The notes under the pieces are model-generated. The model was not told the DNA's origin. It saw only the letters and a program-made list of their open reading frames with translations, and searched no databases. This document shows positions 1 to 6,387 of a DNA stretch of 8,139 nt, piece after piece. The translations under genes were made by a program, and so were the position numbers. The first letter of the stretch is position 1. Every line of letters begins with the position of its first letter. Source of the DNA: an uncultured Lachnospiraceae bacterium (GTDB lineage Bacteria > Bacillota > Clostridia > Lachnospirales > Lachnospiraceae). The stretch covers positions 1 to 8,139 of the forward strand of contig CAMWXF010000059.1 of assembly GCA_947178115.1 (NCBI GenBank), written 5' to 3'.

Positions 1-1750
1 ATGTCTTATTATAGTCCATCTTCTCCAAATATGGAAGAATGTTTTCAAAAAGCTGTCGCACCACCGGCGCGGCAATCTGTCCGCCGTAGTATGTCCCCTG
101 CGGATTATTAATGATCGCAACTGCCAACACCTGAGGATTATCCGCCGGAGCAAATCCTAAGAAAGAAGCAATGTATCTGCCGCTTCCTCGTGGCAGGGTC
201 TGACTGGTTGCTGTCTTGCCGCCCACGCGATACCCCTCCACAGCGCCGTTTTTGCCGCTTCCCTCCGCTACCACCTGCTCCAGTATGTAGCGCATCGTCT
301 CGGATGTCTCTTCTGACACCACATGATCCCTGACAGGATAGCTGAATACCTGAGAATTGCTTCCGTCGTTGTCCGCCACCCGCACACCGAAATGGGGCGT
401 GATCCGCCTGCCGCCGTTGATGATGGAAGAGGCCGTCACCGCAAGCTGGATCGGCGTGATCTGAAAAGACTGCCCGAAGGAGATCGTGGCAAGCTCCACA
501 GGACCGATGTTATCTACATTATGCATGATGGTTCCTGCTTCTCCCGGCAGATCGATCCCCGTCCTGTCCAGCAGACCGAACTGTTTAAAATACGAATAGT
601 AGCGCTCCACGCCGATCCGCATTCCGACAGTTATGAATACGGGGTTGCAGGAATTCATCGTCCCCTGCACGAAATCTTCCGCGCCGTGTCCTCCCACTTT
701 ATGGCATCTGATCTTACGGTCTTCCACCATGATAAATCCCGGACAGTTGAAAGTATCCGTGGGCTTAGCCGCTCCCGATTCCAGCCCGGCGGCGGCCGTT
801 ATGATCTTAAAGGTCGAGCCCGGCTCGTAAGTATCATTGATGCAGCCGTTACGCCACATGCCATTGAGCAGCTCCTGCTTCTTCTCTTCGCTTATATTGT
901 CTCCGTCCGCCGTATCCGGCAGCGTATATGGATCGTTTAGATTAAATTCCGGCACATTGACCATGGCATAGATCTCGCCGTTTTGCGGATTCATGACGAG
1001 AATGGATACACTGTCGGCCTCCTTCGTCTCCATGGTCTGCAGTGCAAGCTGTGTCGCGTAGCTCTGGATATTCATATCCATGCTGATATAGAGATCCTGA
1101 CCGCCCACCGGTTCCACTCTCTCTTCTCCTGCCTCGGCAACCTCCACCCCCTTGGCGTCGGTCACCGTTAAGATCGTTCCCGCTTCTCCCTGCAAATATT
1201 CCTCATAGATTACTTCCAGCCCGATAATTCCCTGATTATCCCCGCCGGTAAACCCCAGGACTTTTGACCCCAGTGAGTCATACGGATAGTACCGTTTATA
1301 GTCTTCATCCACCTTGACCCCTGCGAGGCCGTAAGCCCTTATGGCATCGCCTATGCTCTTATCCACGTTGCTCTTGATCTTCTCGATCGAGGAATACTTT
1401 TCCACCCTTTTACGGACATATTCCTCAGAGAGCCCCAGTTCCTTGCACAGCACGGCAATTACTGTCTCCGCGTCGGTGATCTGGCTATGTATCACTGATA
1501 TGGTACACACTGTCTTATTATCCGCCAGCACCTTGCCGCCTGCGTCTATGATCCTTCCTCTGGCCGCCTTGATGCTCCGCTCGCGTTCGTGCAGTTCCTT
1601 TGCCTTCATCGTATAATATTCCGACCGAAAGACCATCAGATATACCAGCCTCCCCATCAATATCCCAAACACGATCAGGCAGAGAAACATCACCACCACC
1701 GTTTTACTTCTGTGATATGTCTTATGCTGGTACGGCGTCTCATCCATCAT
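1..1750 (-). CDS. spoVD: Class B penicillin-binding protein, SpoVD-type transpeptidase (partial, 3' end beyond window)
   Basis: 583 codons are visible without a stop, running off the left edge. The protein is a membrane-anchored D,D-transpeptidase that cross-links peptidoglycan outside the membrane. It has a short cytoplasmic N-terminus, one membrane segment (about residues 17-41), a PBP-dimer domain opening with RGRIIDAGGKVLA (64-76), and a transpeptidase domain with PGSTFK (nucleophile S312, K315), SCN (367-369) and a third box that reads KTA (512-514) instead of KTG. Four cysteines (303, 336, 349, 368) surround the active site. Two in-frame ATGs lie at 1750 and 1747; GAGG at 1759-1762 favours 1750 (8-nt spacer). 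It lies 69 nt after the ftsI-like gene, the usual spoVD position. B. subtilis SpoVD makes spore cortex and is about 650 residues, so roughly 60-70 residues, perhaps a PASTA domain, may be missing here. The family is certain; SpoVD rather than a second division PBP is inferred from position and cysteines. Confidence 0.88.
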   Translation of the reverse strand, partial: MMDETPYQHKTYHRSKTVVVMFLCLIVFGILMGRLVYLMVFRSEYYTMKAKELHERERSIKAARGRIIDAGGKVLADNKTVCTISVIHSQITDAETVIAVLCKELGLSEEYVRKRVEKYSSIEKIKSNVDKSIGDAIRAYGLAGVKVDEDYKRYYPYDSLGSKVLGFTGGDNQGIIGLEVIYEEYLQGEAGTILTVTDAKGVEVAEAGEERVEPVGGQDLYISMDMNIQSYATQLALQTMETKEADSVSILVMNPQNGEIYAMVNVPEFNLNDPYTLPDTADGDNISEEKKQELLNGMWRNGCINDTYEPGSTFKIITAAAGLESGAAKPTDTFNCPGFIMVEDRKIRCHKVGGHGAEDFVQGTMNSCNPVFITVGMRIGVERYYSYFKQFGLLDRTGIDLPGEAGTIMHNVDNIGPVELATISFGQSFQITPIQLAVTASSIINGGRRITPHFGVRVADNDGSNSQVFSYPVRDHVVSEETSETMRYILEQVVAEGSGKNGAVEGYRVGGKTATSQTLPRGSGRYIASFLGFAPADNPQVLAVAIINNPQGTYYGGQIAAPVVRQLFENILPYLEKMDYNKT

Positions 1751-1756
1751 ACAGAA

Positions 1757-1805
1757 AACCTCACAAAAAGGTATTAATATAATTTATTACCGTTTTTATG
1801 AGGTT
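1757..1805 (-). promoter_or_regulatory. Intergenic hairpin that buries the Shine-Dalgarno of the spoVD-like gene
   Basis: On the transcribed (minus) strand the arms AACCTCATAAAAA (1805-1793) and TTTTTGTGAGGTT (1769-1757) pair over 13 bp, including one T·G wobble. After a bulged C (1792) a further GGTA/TACC (4 bp) pairs, leaving a 14-nt AT-rich loop. The wobble would be a C·A mismatch on the plus strand, so the fold suits RNA of this operon. The distal arm contains GAGG (1762-1759), the only good ribosome binding site for the downstream ATG at 1750. The T5 run lies inside the stem and not after it, so this does not look like an intrinsic terminator. A regulatory role is inferred, not shown. 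Confidence 0.6.
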
Positions 1806-1819
1806 ATTCTTAATTTGCT

Positions 1820-4087
1820 CTATTCTGTTGTCTCCGGCTCTTCCTGTGGGGTTTCCTCCCCTTCCGGTCCGTTCTCCGGATCTTCTTGTGCCTCATCATC
1901 CACGAGGCTGCCGCCATACACCTGTGTGCCTGTCTCCGGATCATACAGATGTCCGGTATCGGGATCTTTCAGATAGCCCGTCTCCGGGTCCTTCGGGAAG
2001 CTTTTCCATCTCTCCCGCGCTGCGGCGGCCTCCGGTGTTTCTCCTTCTTCGCCGCTTTCTCCTTCTTCCCCGGCCTGCTCGCCGTCCGGATCAATGGGAT
2101 TGCCTTCCTCATCCAGCTGTCCTTCTTCATCTGCCGATTCCGGTGTTCTGATCTGGATCTGCAGAGCCTCCAGCTCCTCCCGCTCCGTATCGCTGAGTTC
2201 CTCCGTCATGAAAATATTCAGATAAGGAAGCACTTCCGTCAGTATTTTCCTGACGATCCTCGTAGCATACTTCGCATCATCCTGCGCAAACACATTAGGC
2301 CTGTCCACCACCACATAGATTGCGATCTCCGGATCATCCGCCGGCGCATAACCCATAAAGGACACTACGTACTCTCTATTCTTACGGGGCAGTGTCTCTG
2401 CCGTCCCTGTCTTACCGCCGATCATATACCCTGCCGGTCTTGCGGTCTTACCCGTGCCCTTCTCACCGGTCACGACAGTATTGCAGAACTCTTTGATCGT
2501 CTCGCTGGTAGACTGGGAAACCGTCTGTTTCAGCACCCTCGGCTGCACATTCTCCCGCGTGGCGCCGTCCGCTGTCGTGATCTTATCCACAACATGGGGC
2601 TCATAATAGTATCCGCCGTTGATGAGAGAGCAGAATCCCGTGATCATCTGTATCATGGTCGCATTAAAACTCTGTCCGAAAGAATTGGTGGCAAGATCCG
2701 TAGGTCCGATCGTCTTCTTATTGAACACCATCGTCACTGTCCGTGCCTCACCCGCCAGATCAATATTCGTCTTCAGACCAAAGCCAAACAGATGCTGGTA
2801 GTCAACAAATCGATCTTTACCCAGTGCAAACGCCACATTCATCAGCACCACGTTGCAGGACCGCTCAATCCCCTGCTGCACGGTAAGGTATCCGTCGCCA
2901 AACGTCTGATGGCAGCTGATATCATGATCTCCCACATGCAGAGAACCCTCACAGTTATAAGACTCCGTACCGGTAATTGCGCCGCTCTCAAGCGCTGCCG
3001 CCACCGTAAAAGGCTTCGCCACAGATCCCGGTTCATAAGTATCTACAATACAGAAATTCTTCCACAAGGCATTTAACTGCAGGTACATGGCCTGATCATT
3101 CATGCCGTCTATAATCTCCTGTGTTACATACTCTCCCGTGCGCATTCCCTTGTCATCCACAAGCGGCATTCCGATCAGATTCTCCGTATTTCTCGTATCA
3201 TTCAGATCAAAATCCGGATATCCTGCCATCGCCAACACTCTGCCCGTATTCACCTCCATAATGATACATCCGACGTTCTCCGCTCCGTTACCCGGCCGAT
3301 AATTGTCCTTATACTCCTCGTTAAAATCCTTTAAATATTTCTCCACAATGCTCTGGACATTGGCATCAATGGATGACTGTATATTGCAGCCGTCCTGCGC
3401 CGCTATGGTAGTCCGCTCCAGATTGGAATCATCATTCAGGTAACCGTACTCTCTGCCGTTGATTCCGCTCAACATATCATTATAATACTCTTCCAGCCCG
3501 TACGTTCCCCGATTGTCACTGGTAGTAAATCCGATCACATCACAGGCCAGTGAGCCGTTCGGATATTCTCTCTTATATTCGCTCTCAAACCACACGCCCG
3601 CAATGTTCGCACCGGCCTCCGGATCTTTCGCCAGTTCCTGAAAAGCGTTCATCTTCTCATATTCCACGCGTCTCGCCATCACATAGTAAGAAGATTCCGG
3701 ATGACTGGCAATATAACTTCTCACCTCGTTGGTATCAATATTGAAGCAACGCTTCAGCGCATTCAGTGTAGGCTCCAGATTTTCTTCCTTACGCATCAGA
3801 ATCTTCGTATCCAGTATGACATTGTACACTTTATTGCTGACTGCCAGAATCGTACCGTTGGAGTCCGTGATGTCACCACGTTTAAAAGGTATTGTCGTCG
3901 AGTCATACTCCTGTTGCGACAATACCTGTCTCTTATACTCCTCACCGTTGTCTCTGGTAATCAGATACAACTGTGCGCTGAGCCCTGCAAAGGCCGCCAG
4001 TATTAAAATAAACAACACCAGCAGCTTCTTCTGCATTTTAATTGTAAATCTGTTGACAGAACTTCTTCTGCTTACCTGACTGTCCAA
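1820..4087 (-). CDS. ftsI: Class B penicillin-binding protein, FtsI/PBP2B-type septal transpeptidase with acidic repeat tail
   Basis: This 755-residue D,D-transpeptidase would act in septal peptidoglycan synthesis with FtsW and FtsL. It has a basic cytoplasmic N-terminus, a membrane segment (about 21-42), a PBP-dimer domain with RGDITDSNGTILA (70-82), and a transpeptidase domain with S355-V-A-K358, S410-C-N412 and K559-T-G561, so all three catalytic boxes are intact. Cysteines 346, 379, 392 and 411 match those of the next gene in offset from the catalytic serine. After about residue 624 comes a 132-residue tail with 44 Asp/Glu and only 7 Lys/Arg. It contains a triple octapeptide repeat and no PASTA domain. 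The start is TTG: AGGTGAG lies 7 nt (after AGG) upstream, an in-frame TAA at 4102-4100 blocks extension, and the first in-frame ATG (codon 18) has no ribosome binding site and would remove most of the basic N-terminus. It follows the ftsL-like gene by 31 nt. The ftsI (pbpB) name rests on this position. Confidence 0.9.
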   Translation of the reverse strand: MDSQVSRRSSVNRFTIKMQKKLLVLFILILAAFAGLSAQLYLITRDNGEEYKRQVLSQQEYDSTTIPFKRGDITDSNGTILAVSNKVYNVILDTKILMRKEENLEPTLNALKRCFNIDTNEVRSYIASHPESSYYVMARRVEYEKMNAFQELAKDPEAGANIAGVWFESEYKREYPNGSLACDVIGFTTSDNRGTYGLEEYYNDMLSGINGREYGYLNDDSNLERTTIAAQDGCNIQSSIDANVQSIVEKYLKDFNEEYKDNYRPGNGAENVGCIIMEVNTGRVLAMAGYPDFDLNDTRNTENLIGMPLVDDKGMRTGEYVTQEIIDGMNDQAMYLQLNALWKNFCIVDTYEPGSVAKPFTVAAALESGAITGTESYNCEGSLHVGDHDISCHQTFGDGYLTVQQGIERSCNVVLMNVAFALGKDRFVDYQHLFGFGLKTNIDLAGEARTVTMVFNKKTIGPTDLATNSFGQSFNATMIQMITGFCSLINGGYYYEPHVVDKITTADGATRENVQPRVLKQTVSQSTSETIKEFCNTVVTGEKGTGKTARPAGYMIGGKTGTAETLPRKNREYVVSFMGYAPADDPEIAIYVVVDRPNVFAQDDAKYATRIVRKILTEVLPYLNIFMTEELSDTEREELEALQIQIRTPESADEEGQLDEEGNPIDPDGEQAGEEGESGEEGETPEAAAARERWKSFPKDPETGYLKDPDTGHLYDPETGTQVYGGSLVDDEAQEDPENGPEGEETPQEEPETTE
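1919..1990 (-). repeat. Three tandem 24-bp repeats coding DP[E/D]TG octapeptides in the ftsI tail
   Basis: Residues 700-723 of the ftsI-like product read DPETGYLK, DPDTGHLY, DPETGTQV: three octapeptides in perfect register, equal to three degenerate 24-bp DNA units. DP, TG and the acidic third residue are invariant; the last three positions vary. The first two units end with an aliphatic or aromatic pair. The repeat sits in the middle of the acidic tail between a Glu/Gly-rich stretch and a final Glu/Pro-rich stretch. The tail follows the transpeptidase domain and is therefore extracytoplasmic. Function is unknown; acidic DPxTG units could bind cations or cell wall, but that is a guess. Confidence 0.85.
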
Positions 4088-4097
4088 ATACTCACCT
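4088..4097 (-). promoter_or_regulatory. Ribosome binding site that fixes the TTG start of ftsI
   Basis: The minus strand reads AGGTGAG (4097-4091), then TAT, then TTG at 4087. AGG is followed by a 7-nt spacer, close to ideal, and the run AGGTGA pairs with the 16S 3' end beyond the core. No ATG or GTG is available in frame nearby. Confidence 0.75.
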
Positions 4098-4118
4098 ACT
4101 TAGGAACGCTGACCGGAA

Positions 4119-4604
4119 CTATTGTGGAATGTCTGCCATCTGCTTGACATAATCATTGTTCTCGCTTTGGAAAGAAATGATCTGTCCCTCTTTCGCATAC
4201 TGCATTCCAAGCTCCTGAAGCGCGATCCTCTTGACCTCTTCTAAGTTTACACTACTTGTTATTCTACTATATTCCTCATCATTTGCAAGCTTTAAATCAT
4301 TAAGCTGCTTCTCCAGTGCGGAAATATGCTTCACACTGCTGGTAATATCTGACTGCAGTCCGATGTAATTAACCAGAATAAATCCTGTCACTACAAGCGC
4401 TGCGCATAAGAATAACACATATCCCGCGCTCATATGCTTCGCTCTTTCTCTGTTCTTGCGTGCCGTGTTGCTGATTCTCTTCTGCGGTCTACTCTCGATT
4501 TCTTTCGTAACATCAAACTTTCTGACTGCGCTGCCCTGCACATAATAGCGGTTTCTTCCATCAGTCATACGGTTTCTGTTTACTGCTCTTTGCGTTGACG
4601 CCAT
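4119..4604 (-). CDS. ftsL: FtsL-like septum formation protein
   Basis: This 161-residue bitopic membrane protein is expected to join DivIC/FtsB-type and DivIB/FtsQ proteins in the divisome subcomplex that recruits and activates FtsW and the septal PBP. A long basic cytoplasmic region (1-58, rich in Arg and Lys) precedes one membrane segment (about 60-83). A short extracytoplasmic helix with coiled-coil character follows (about 84-112, e.g. ISALEKQLNDLKL), then the FtsL/DivIC-style ending LEEVKRIALQELGM...EGQIISF (121-145). The N-terminal arm is longer than in most FtsL proteins. Sequence alone separates FtsL from DivIC poorly; the position between rsmH and ftsI favours FtsL. The ATG at 4604 has only a weak, distant GGGGA upstream (10-nt spacer). 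It lies 70 nt after rsmH in a gap with nothing else visible. Confidence 0.82.
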   Translation of the reverse strand: MASTQRAVNRNRMTDGRNRYYVQGSAVRKFDVTKEIESRPQKRISNTARKNRERAKHMSAGYVLFLCAALVVTGFILVNYIGLQSDITSSVKHISALEKQLNDLKLANDEEYSRITSSVNLEEVKRIALQELGMQYAKEGQIISFQSENNDYVKQMADIPQ

Positions 4605-4674
4605 GATCTTTCTTTCCCCTTTTATTACTATCTTTTACTTGCTTTCTGCTTCTCTTCCCCGCAGCCTTACGACA

Positions 4675-5610
4675 TTATTTCTTCTCAAAAACCCTGAGCT
4701 TTGCACTTTTGGCTCTCTTATTATTCTCCAGTTCTTCCGGTGACGGCAGAATCGGTTTTCTGGTGATGACCCTGCCTCTCGACACCTGCCCGCATACACA
4801 CACCGGAAAATCCGGCGGACACGTACACGGATTTTCATTTTTCTTAAATGCCGTCTTCACGATCCTGTCTTCCAGCGAATGAAATGTGATGATACAGATT
4901 CTTCCGCCCGGATTTAACATATCGATAAGCTCGTCCAACGAATCCCTAAGCACTTCCAGTTCCCGATTGCACTCGATTCGGATCGCCTGAAAAGTTCTCT
5001 TAGAGGGATGTCCTCCCGTCGCCCTCATCTTCGCCGGTATCGCCGCCTTGATAATCTCATTAAGCTGTCCCGTAGTCTCGATAGGCCTGTCCGCTCTGGC
5101 GTTTACGATACGCTTTGCGATATTCTTGGCAAACTGCTCTTCCCCGTAATCCCTGATCACGTGATAAAGCTGCATTTCCGTATACTGATTCACGATATCC
5201 GCAGCGGTCAGTGACTGCCGCAGATCCATCCGCATGTCCAGTGCCGTATCATATTTATAGGAAAATCCTCTCTCCGCATTGTCCAGCTGGAAAGACGATA
5301 CTCCCAGATCCAGCACGATTCCGTCTGCTTTCTCAATTCCGATCTGTCTAAGCACCGTCCGTGCGTTACGGTAATTGTCGCGAATCAATGTCACCTTCCG
5401 CTCAAAAGGCTTAAGCCTTAATCCCGCTGCCTCTATAGCGGCTTCATCCTGATCAATACCGATGAGCCTTCCGTTTTCTCCAAGTGCCTCGGCGACACGG
5501 CAGGCATGCCCGCCGCCACCCAGTGTACCGTCCACATAAACCCCGTCCGGTCTGATCTGCAGATTATCTATCGTTTCCTCTAAAAGAACTGATGTATGTT
5601 TAAATTCCAT
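4675..5610 (-). CDS. rsmH: 16S rRNA (cytosine-1402-N4)-methyltransferase RsmH (MraW)
   Basis: This 311-residue SAM-dependent methyltransferase acts on C1402 of 16S rRNA in the decoding centre and has the usual length. Family motifs are all present: HTSVLLEE (5-12), the SAM-binding DGTLGGGGH (27-35), GIDQDEAA (51-58), [10 protein letters not shown] (101-110), GFSY (115-118), LDMRM (124-128), DYGEEQFAK (154-162), [12 protein letters not shown] (201-212) and the catalytic-region [12 protein letters not shown] (241-252). [14 protein letters not shown] segment (262-274) holds four cysteines in two CxC pairs. It is cytoplasmic. The start is ATG with AGAGG five bases upstream, 39 nt after the mraZ stop, so co-transcription from the mraZ promoter is expected. 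I see nothing abnormal in it. Confidence 0.97.
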   Translation of the reverse strand: MEFKHTSVLLEETIDNLQIRPDGVYVDGTLGGGGHACRVAEALGENGRLIGIDQDEAAIEAAGLRLKPFERKVTLIRDNYRNARTVLRQIGIEKADGIVLDLGVSSFQLDNAERGFSYKYDTALDMRMDLRQSLTAADIVNQYTEMQLYHVIRDYGEEQFAKNIAKRIVNARADRPIETTGQLNEIIKAAIPAKMRATGGHPSKRTFQAIRIECNRELEVLRDSLDELIDMLNPGGRICIITFHSLEDRIVKTAFKKNENPCTCPPDFPVCVCGQVSRGRVITRKPILPSPEELENNKRAKSAKLRVFEKK

Positions 5611-5649
5611 CTCTACCTCTGCAGCAAAGCACGCTGTTTCCTGCTGCTC

Positions 5650-6081
5650 TTATATTCCCAGTCCGAGCTGCGCCATATGCTCTGCGATCTCATCCATATC
5701 CTCGTATGCTGCCATACCGTCGAACCGTTCTTTGCTCCAGATCTCTATCCGGCTTGCCACACCGATCAGTACCACATCTTTACTGATCTGTGCGAATTCT
5801 CTCAAAATGTTCGGAACAAGGATTCTTCCCTGCTTATCCACTTCTACTTCCGCTGCCCCTGCCAGAAAGAATCTCACGAACTGTCTGGCTTCTTTATTCG
5901 TAATGGGCAGGGCTTTCAGTTTCTCTTCGAATGCGCTCCATTCTTCATTGTCATACACAAACAGGCAGCCATCCAGCCCTTTCGTTACCACGAAGGTATC
6001 TCCCAGTGCTTCCCTGAATTTCGAAGGGATGATCAGCCTGCCTTTGGTGTCGATTGTGTGATTGTATTCGCCCATAAACAT
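5650..6081 (-). CDS. mraZ: Transcriptional regulator / division cluster protein MraZ
   Basis: This 143-residue protein consists of two SpoVT-AbrB-type MraZ repeats. The first opens with [19 protein letters not shown] and continues SKFREALG; the second has [16 protein letters not shown] (about 82-97). [11 protein letters not shown] follows near 106-116, as in the family. MraZ proteins form ring-shaped oligomers that bind short direct repeats upstream of their own gene and control the dcw operon; the matching AAGTGG array lies about 145 bp upstream here. Three in-frame ATGs (6084, 6081, 6075) are possible. I chose 6081 because most family members begin MFMGEY, and the 9-nt spacer after AGG in AAAGGTGATC (6095-6086) is good; 6084 would add one Met. 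It heads the operon with rsmH. Confidence 0.95.
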   Translation of the reverse strand: MFMGEYNHTIDTKGRLIIPSKFREALGDTFVVTKGLDGCLFVYDNEEWSAFEEKLKALPITNKEARQFVRFFLAGAAEVEVDKQGRILVPNILREFAQISKDVVLIGVASRIEIWSKERFDGMAAYEDMDEIAEHMAQLGLGI

Positions 6082-6085
6082 CATC

Positions 6086-6095
6086 GATCACCTTT
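6086..6095 (-). promoter_or_regulatory. Extended ribosome binding site of mraZ
   Basis: The minus strand reads AAAGGTGATC just before the ATG cluster. Eight consecutive bases (AGGTGATC) match the sequence complementary to the conserved 16S 3' end, an unusually long pairing. It serves ATG 6084 with a 6-nt spacer after AGG and ATG 6081 with a 9-nt spacer. Confidence 0.75.
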
Positions 6096-6224
6096 GCCCT
6101 GCGCATCCATGTATCTTCACGATGGTCTTATTGTCTTCCATATGACCGCATGCGCGTCTGTAACATGTAAGTGGTCTGCCACGGAAATTCAGGTCCATTT
6201 TGGGAAATCTGTGGTTAGTTTTCT
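6096..6224 (-). other. mraZ 5' leader, no gene recognised
   Basis: This fills most of the gap between the operator and mraZ. With a transcription start near 6262 the untranslated leader would be about 180 nt, long for an ordinary gene. I see a small GTGG/CCAC hairpin (minus strand, near 6169-6180) and the palindrome CGCATGCG (6147-6154), but no riboswitch, T-box or terminator-like structure. An unsupported 36-codon open frame crosses it. Confidence 0.4.
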
Positions 6225-6260
6225 CCACTTCATTCCACTTCGTACCACTTTCCACCACTT
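6225..6260 (-). promoter_or_regulatory. MraZ operator: four AAGTGG boxes at exact 10-bp period
   Basis: On the minus strand AAGTGG begins at 6260, 6250, 6240 and 6230, with four-base spacers TGGA, TACG and AATG. The first two copies are preceded by further A residues (AAAGTGG). Clustered (A)AAGTGG or TGGG-type direct repeats one helical turn apart are the known binding sites of MraZ upstream of mraZ. The first box begins 8 bp after the proposed -10, so bound MraZ would sit on or just after the transcription start. Whether it represses or activates here cannot be read from the sequence. Confidence 0.85.
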
Positions 6261-6268
6261 TTAATCTA

Positions 6269-6297
6269 ATTTTATACTATATAAGGGGATAATGCAA
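6269..6297 (-). promoter_or_regulatory. Probable sigma-A promoter of the mraZ (dcw) operon
   Basis: The minus strand shows TTGCAT (6297-6292), a 17-bp spacer, and TAAAAT (6274-6269, five of six to TATAAT); an overlapping TATAAA begins at 6276. The -35 match is only moderate (TTG conserved). It lies between the lgt terminator and the MraZ boxes, exactly where an operon promoter is expected, in a locally AT-rich stretch. Confidence 0.65.
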
Positions 6298-6331
6298 GGA
6301 AAAGTTACGTAAAATCGGGATTTTTTCGTAC

Positions 6332-6360
6332 AAAAAAAGCGGCGGAACTTTTCCCGCCGC
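6332..6360 (-). terminator. Rho-independent terminator after lgt
   Basis: On the minus strand GCGGCGG (6360-6354), an 8-nt loop, CCGCCGC (6345-6339) and then seven T (6338-6332) form a perfect 7-bp all-GC stem followed directly by a U tract. It lies 28 nt after the lgt stop and closes the ychF-lgt unit before the mraZ promoter. The plus strand has no matching U tract, so it acts in one direction. Confidence 0.93.
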
Positions 6361-6387
6361 AATCTTTCACATTATTTGTGTTCTCCT

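Noticed and set aside
1757..1805. The ftsI-spoVD hairpin as an intrinsic terminator
   Set aside because: The U-rich run forms part of the stem and no U tract follows the distal arm; the sequence after it is the ribosome binding site region and start codon of the next gene.
1751..1900. A sigma-E-type sporulation promoter for the spoVD-like gene
   Set aside because: CATAAAAA near 1800 faintly resembles a sigma-E -10, but no matching -35 lies at the right distance. I see no convincing promoter in the gap.
2440..2450. A second KTA in the ftsI-like protein (GKTAR, about residues 546-550)
   Set aside because: It lies just before the true catalytic KTG (559-561) in a loop and lacks the strand context, so the enzyme is not missing its third box.
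1886..3076. A long open frame (396 codons) on the plus strand
   Set aside because: It is antisense to the clearly recognised ftsI-like gene, gives Arg/His/Ile-rich protein of no recognisable family, and lacks a ribosome binding site. The other plus-strand open frames (for example 323-940 and 5596-6264) are rejected for the same reasons.
6088..6198. A 36-codon open frame in the mraZ leader whose TGA lies inside the mraZ ribosome binding site, and a 9-codon frame whose stop overlaps the mraZ ATG
   Set aside because: The overlap invites a translational-coupling model, but neither ATG has a Shine-Dalgarno upstream, and random 110-nt frames are expected. Conservation in relatives would be needed.
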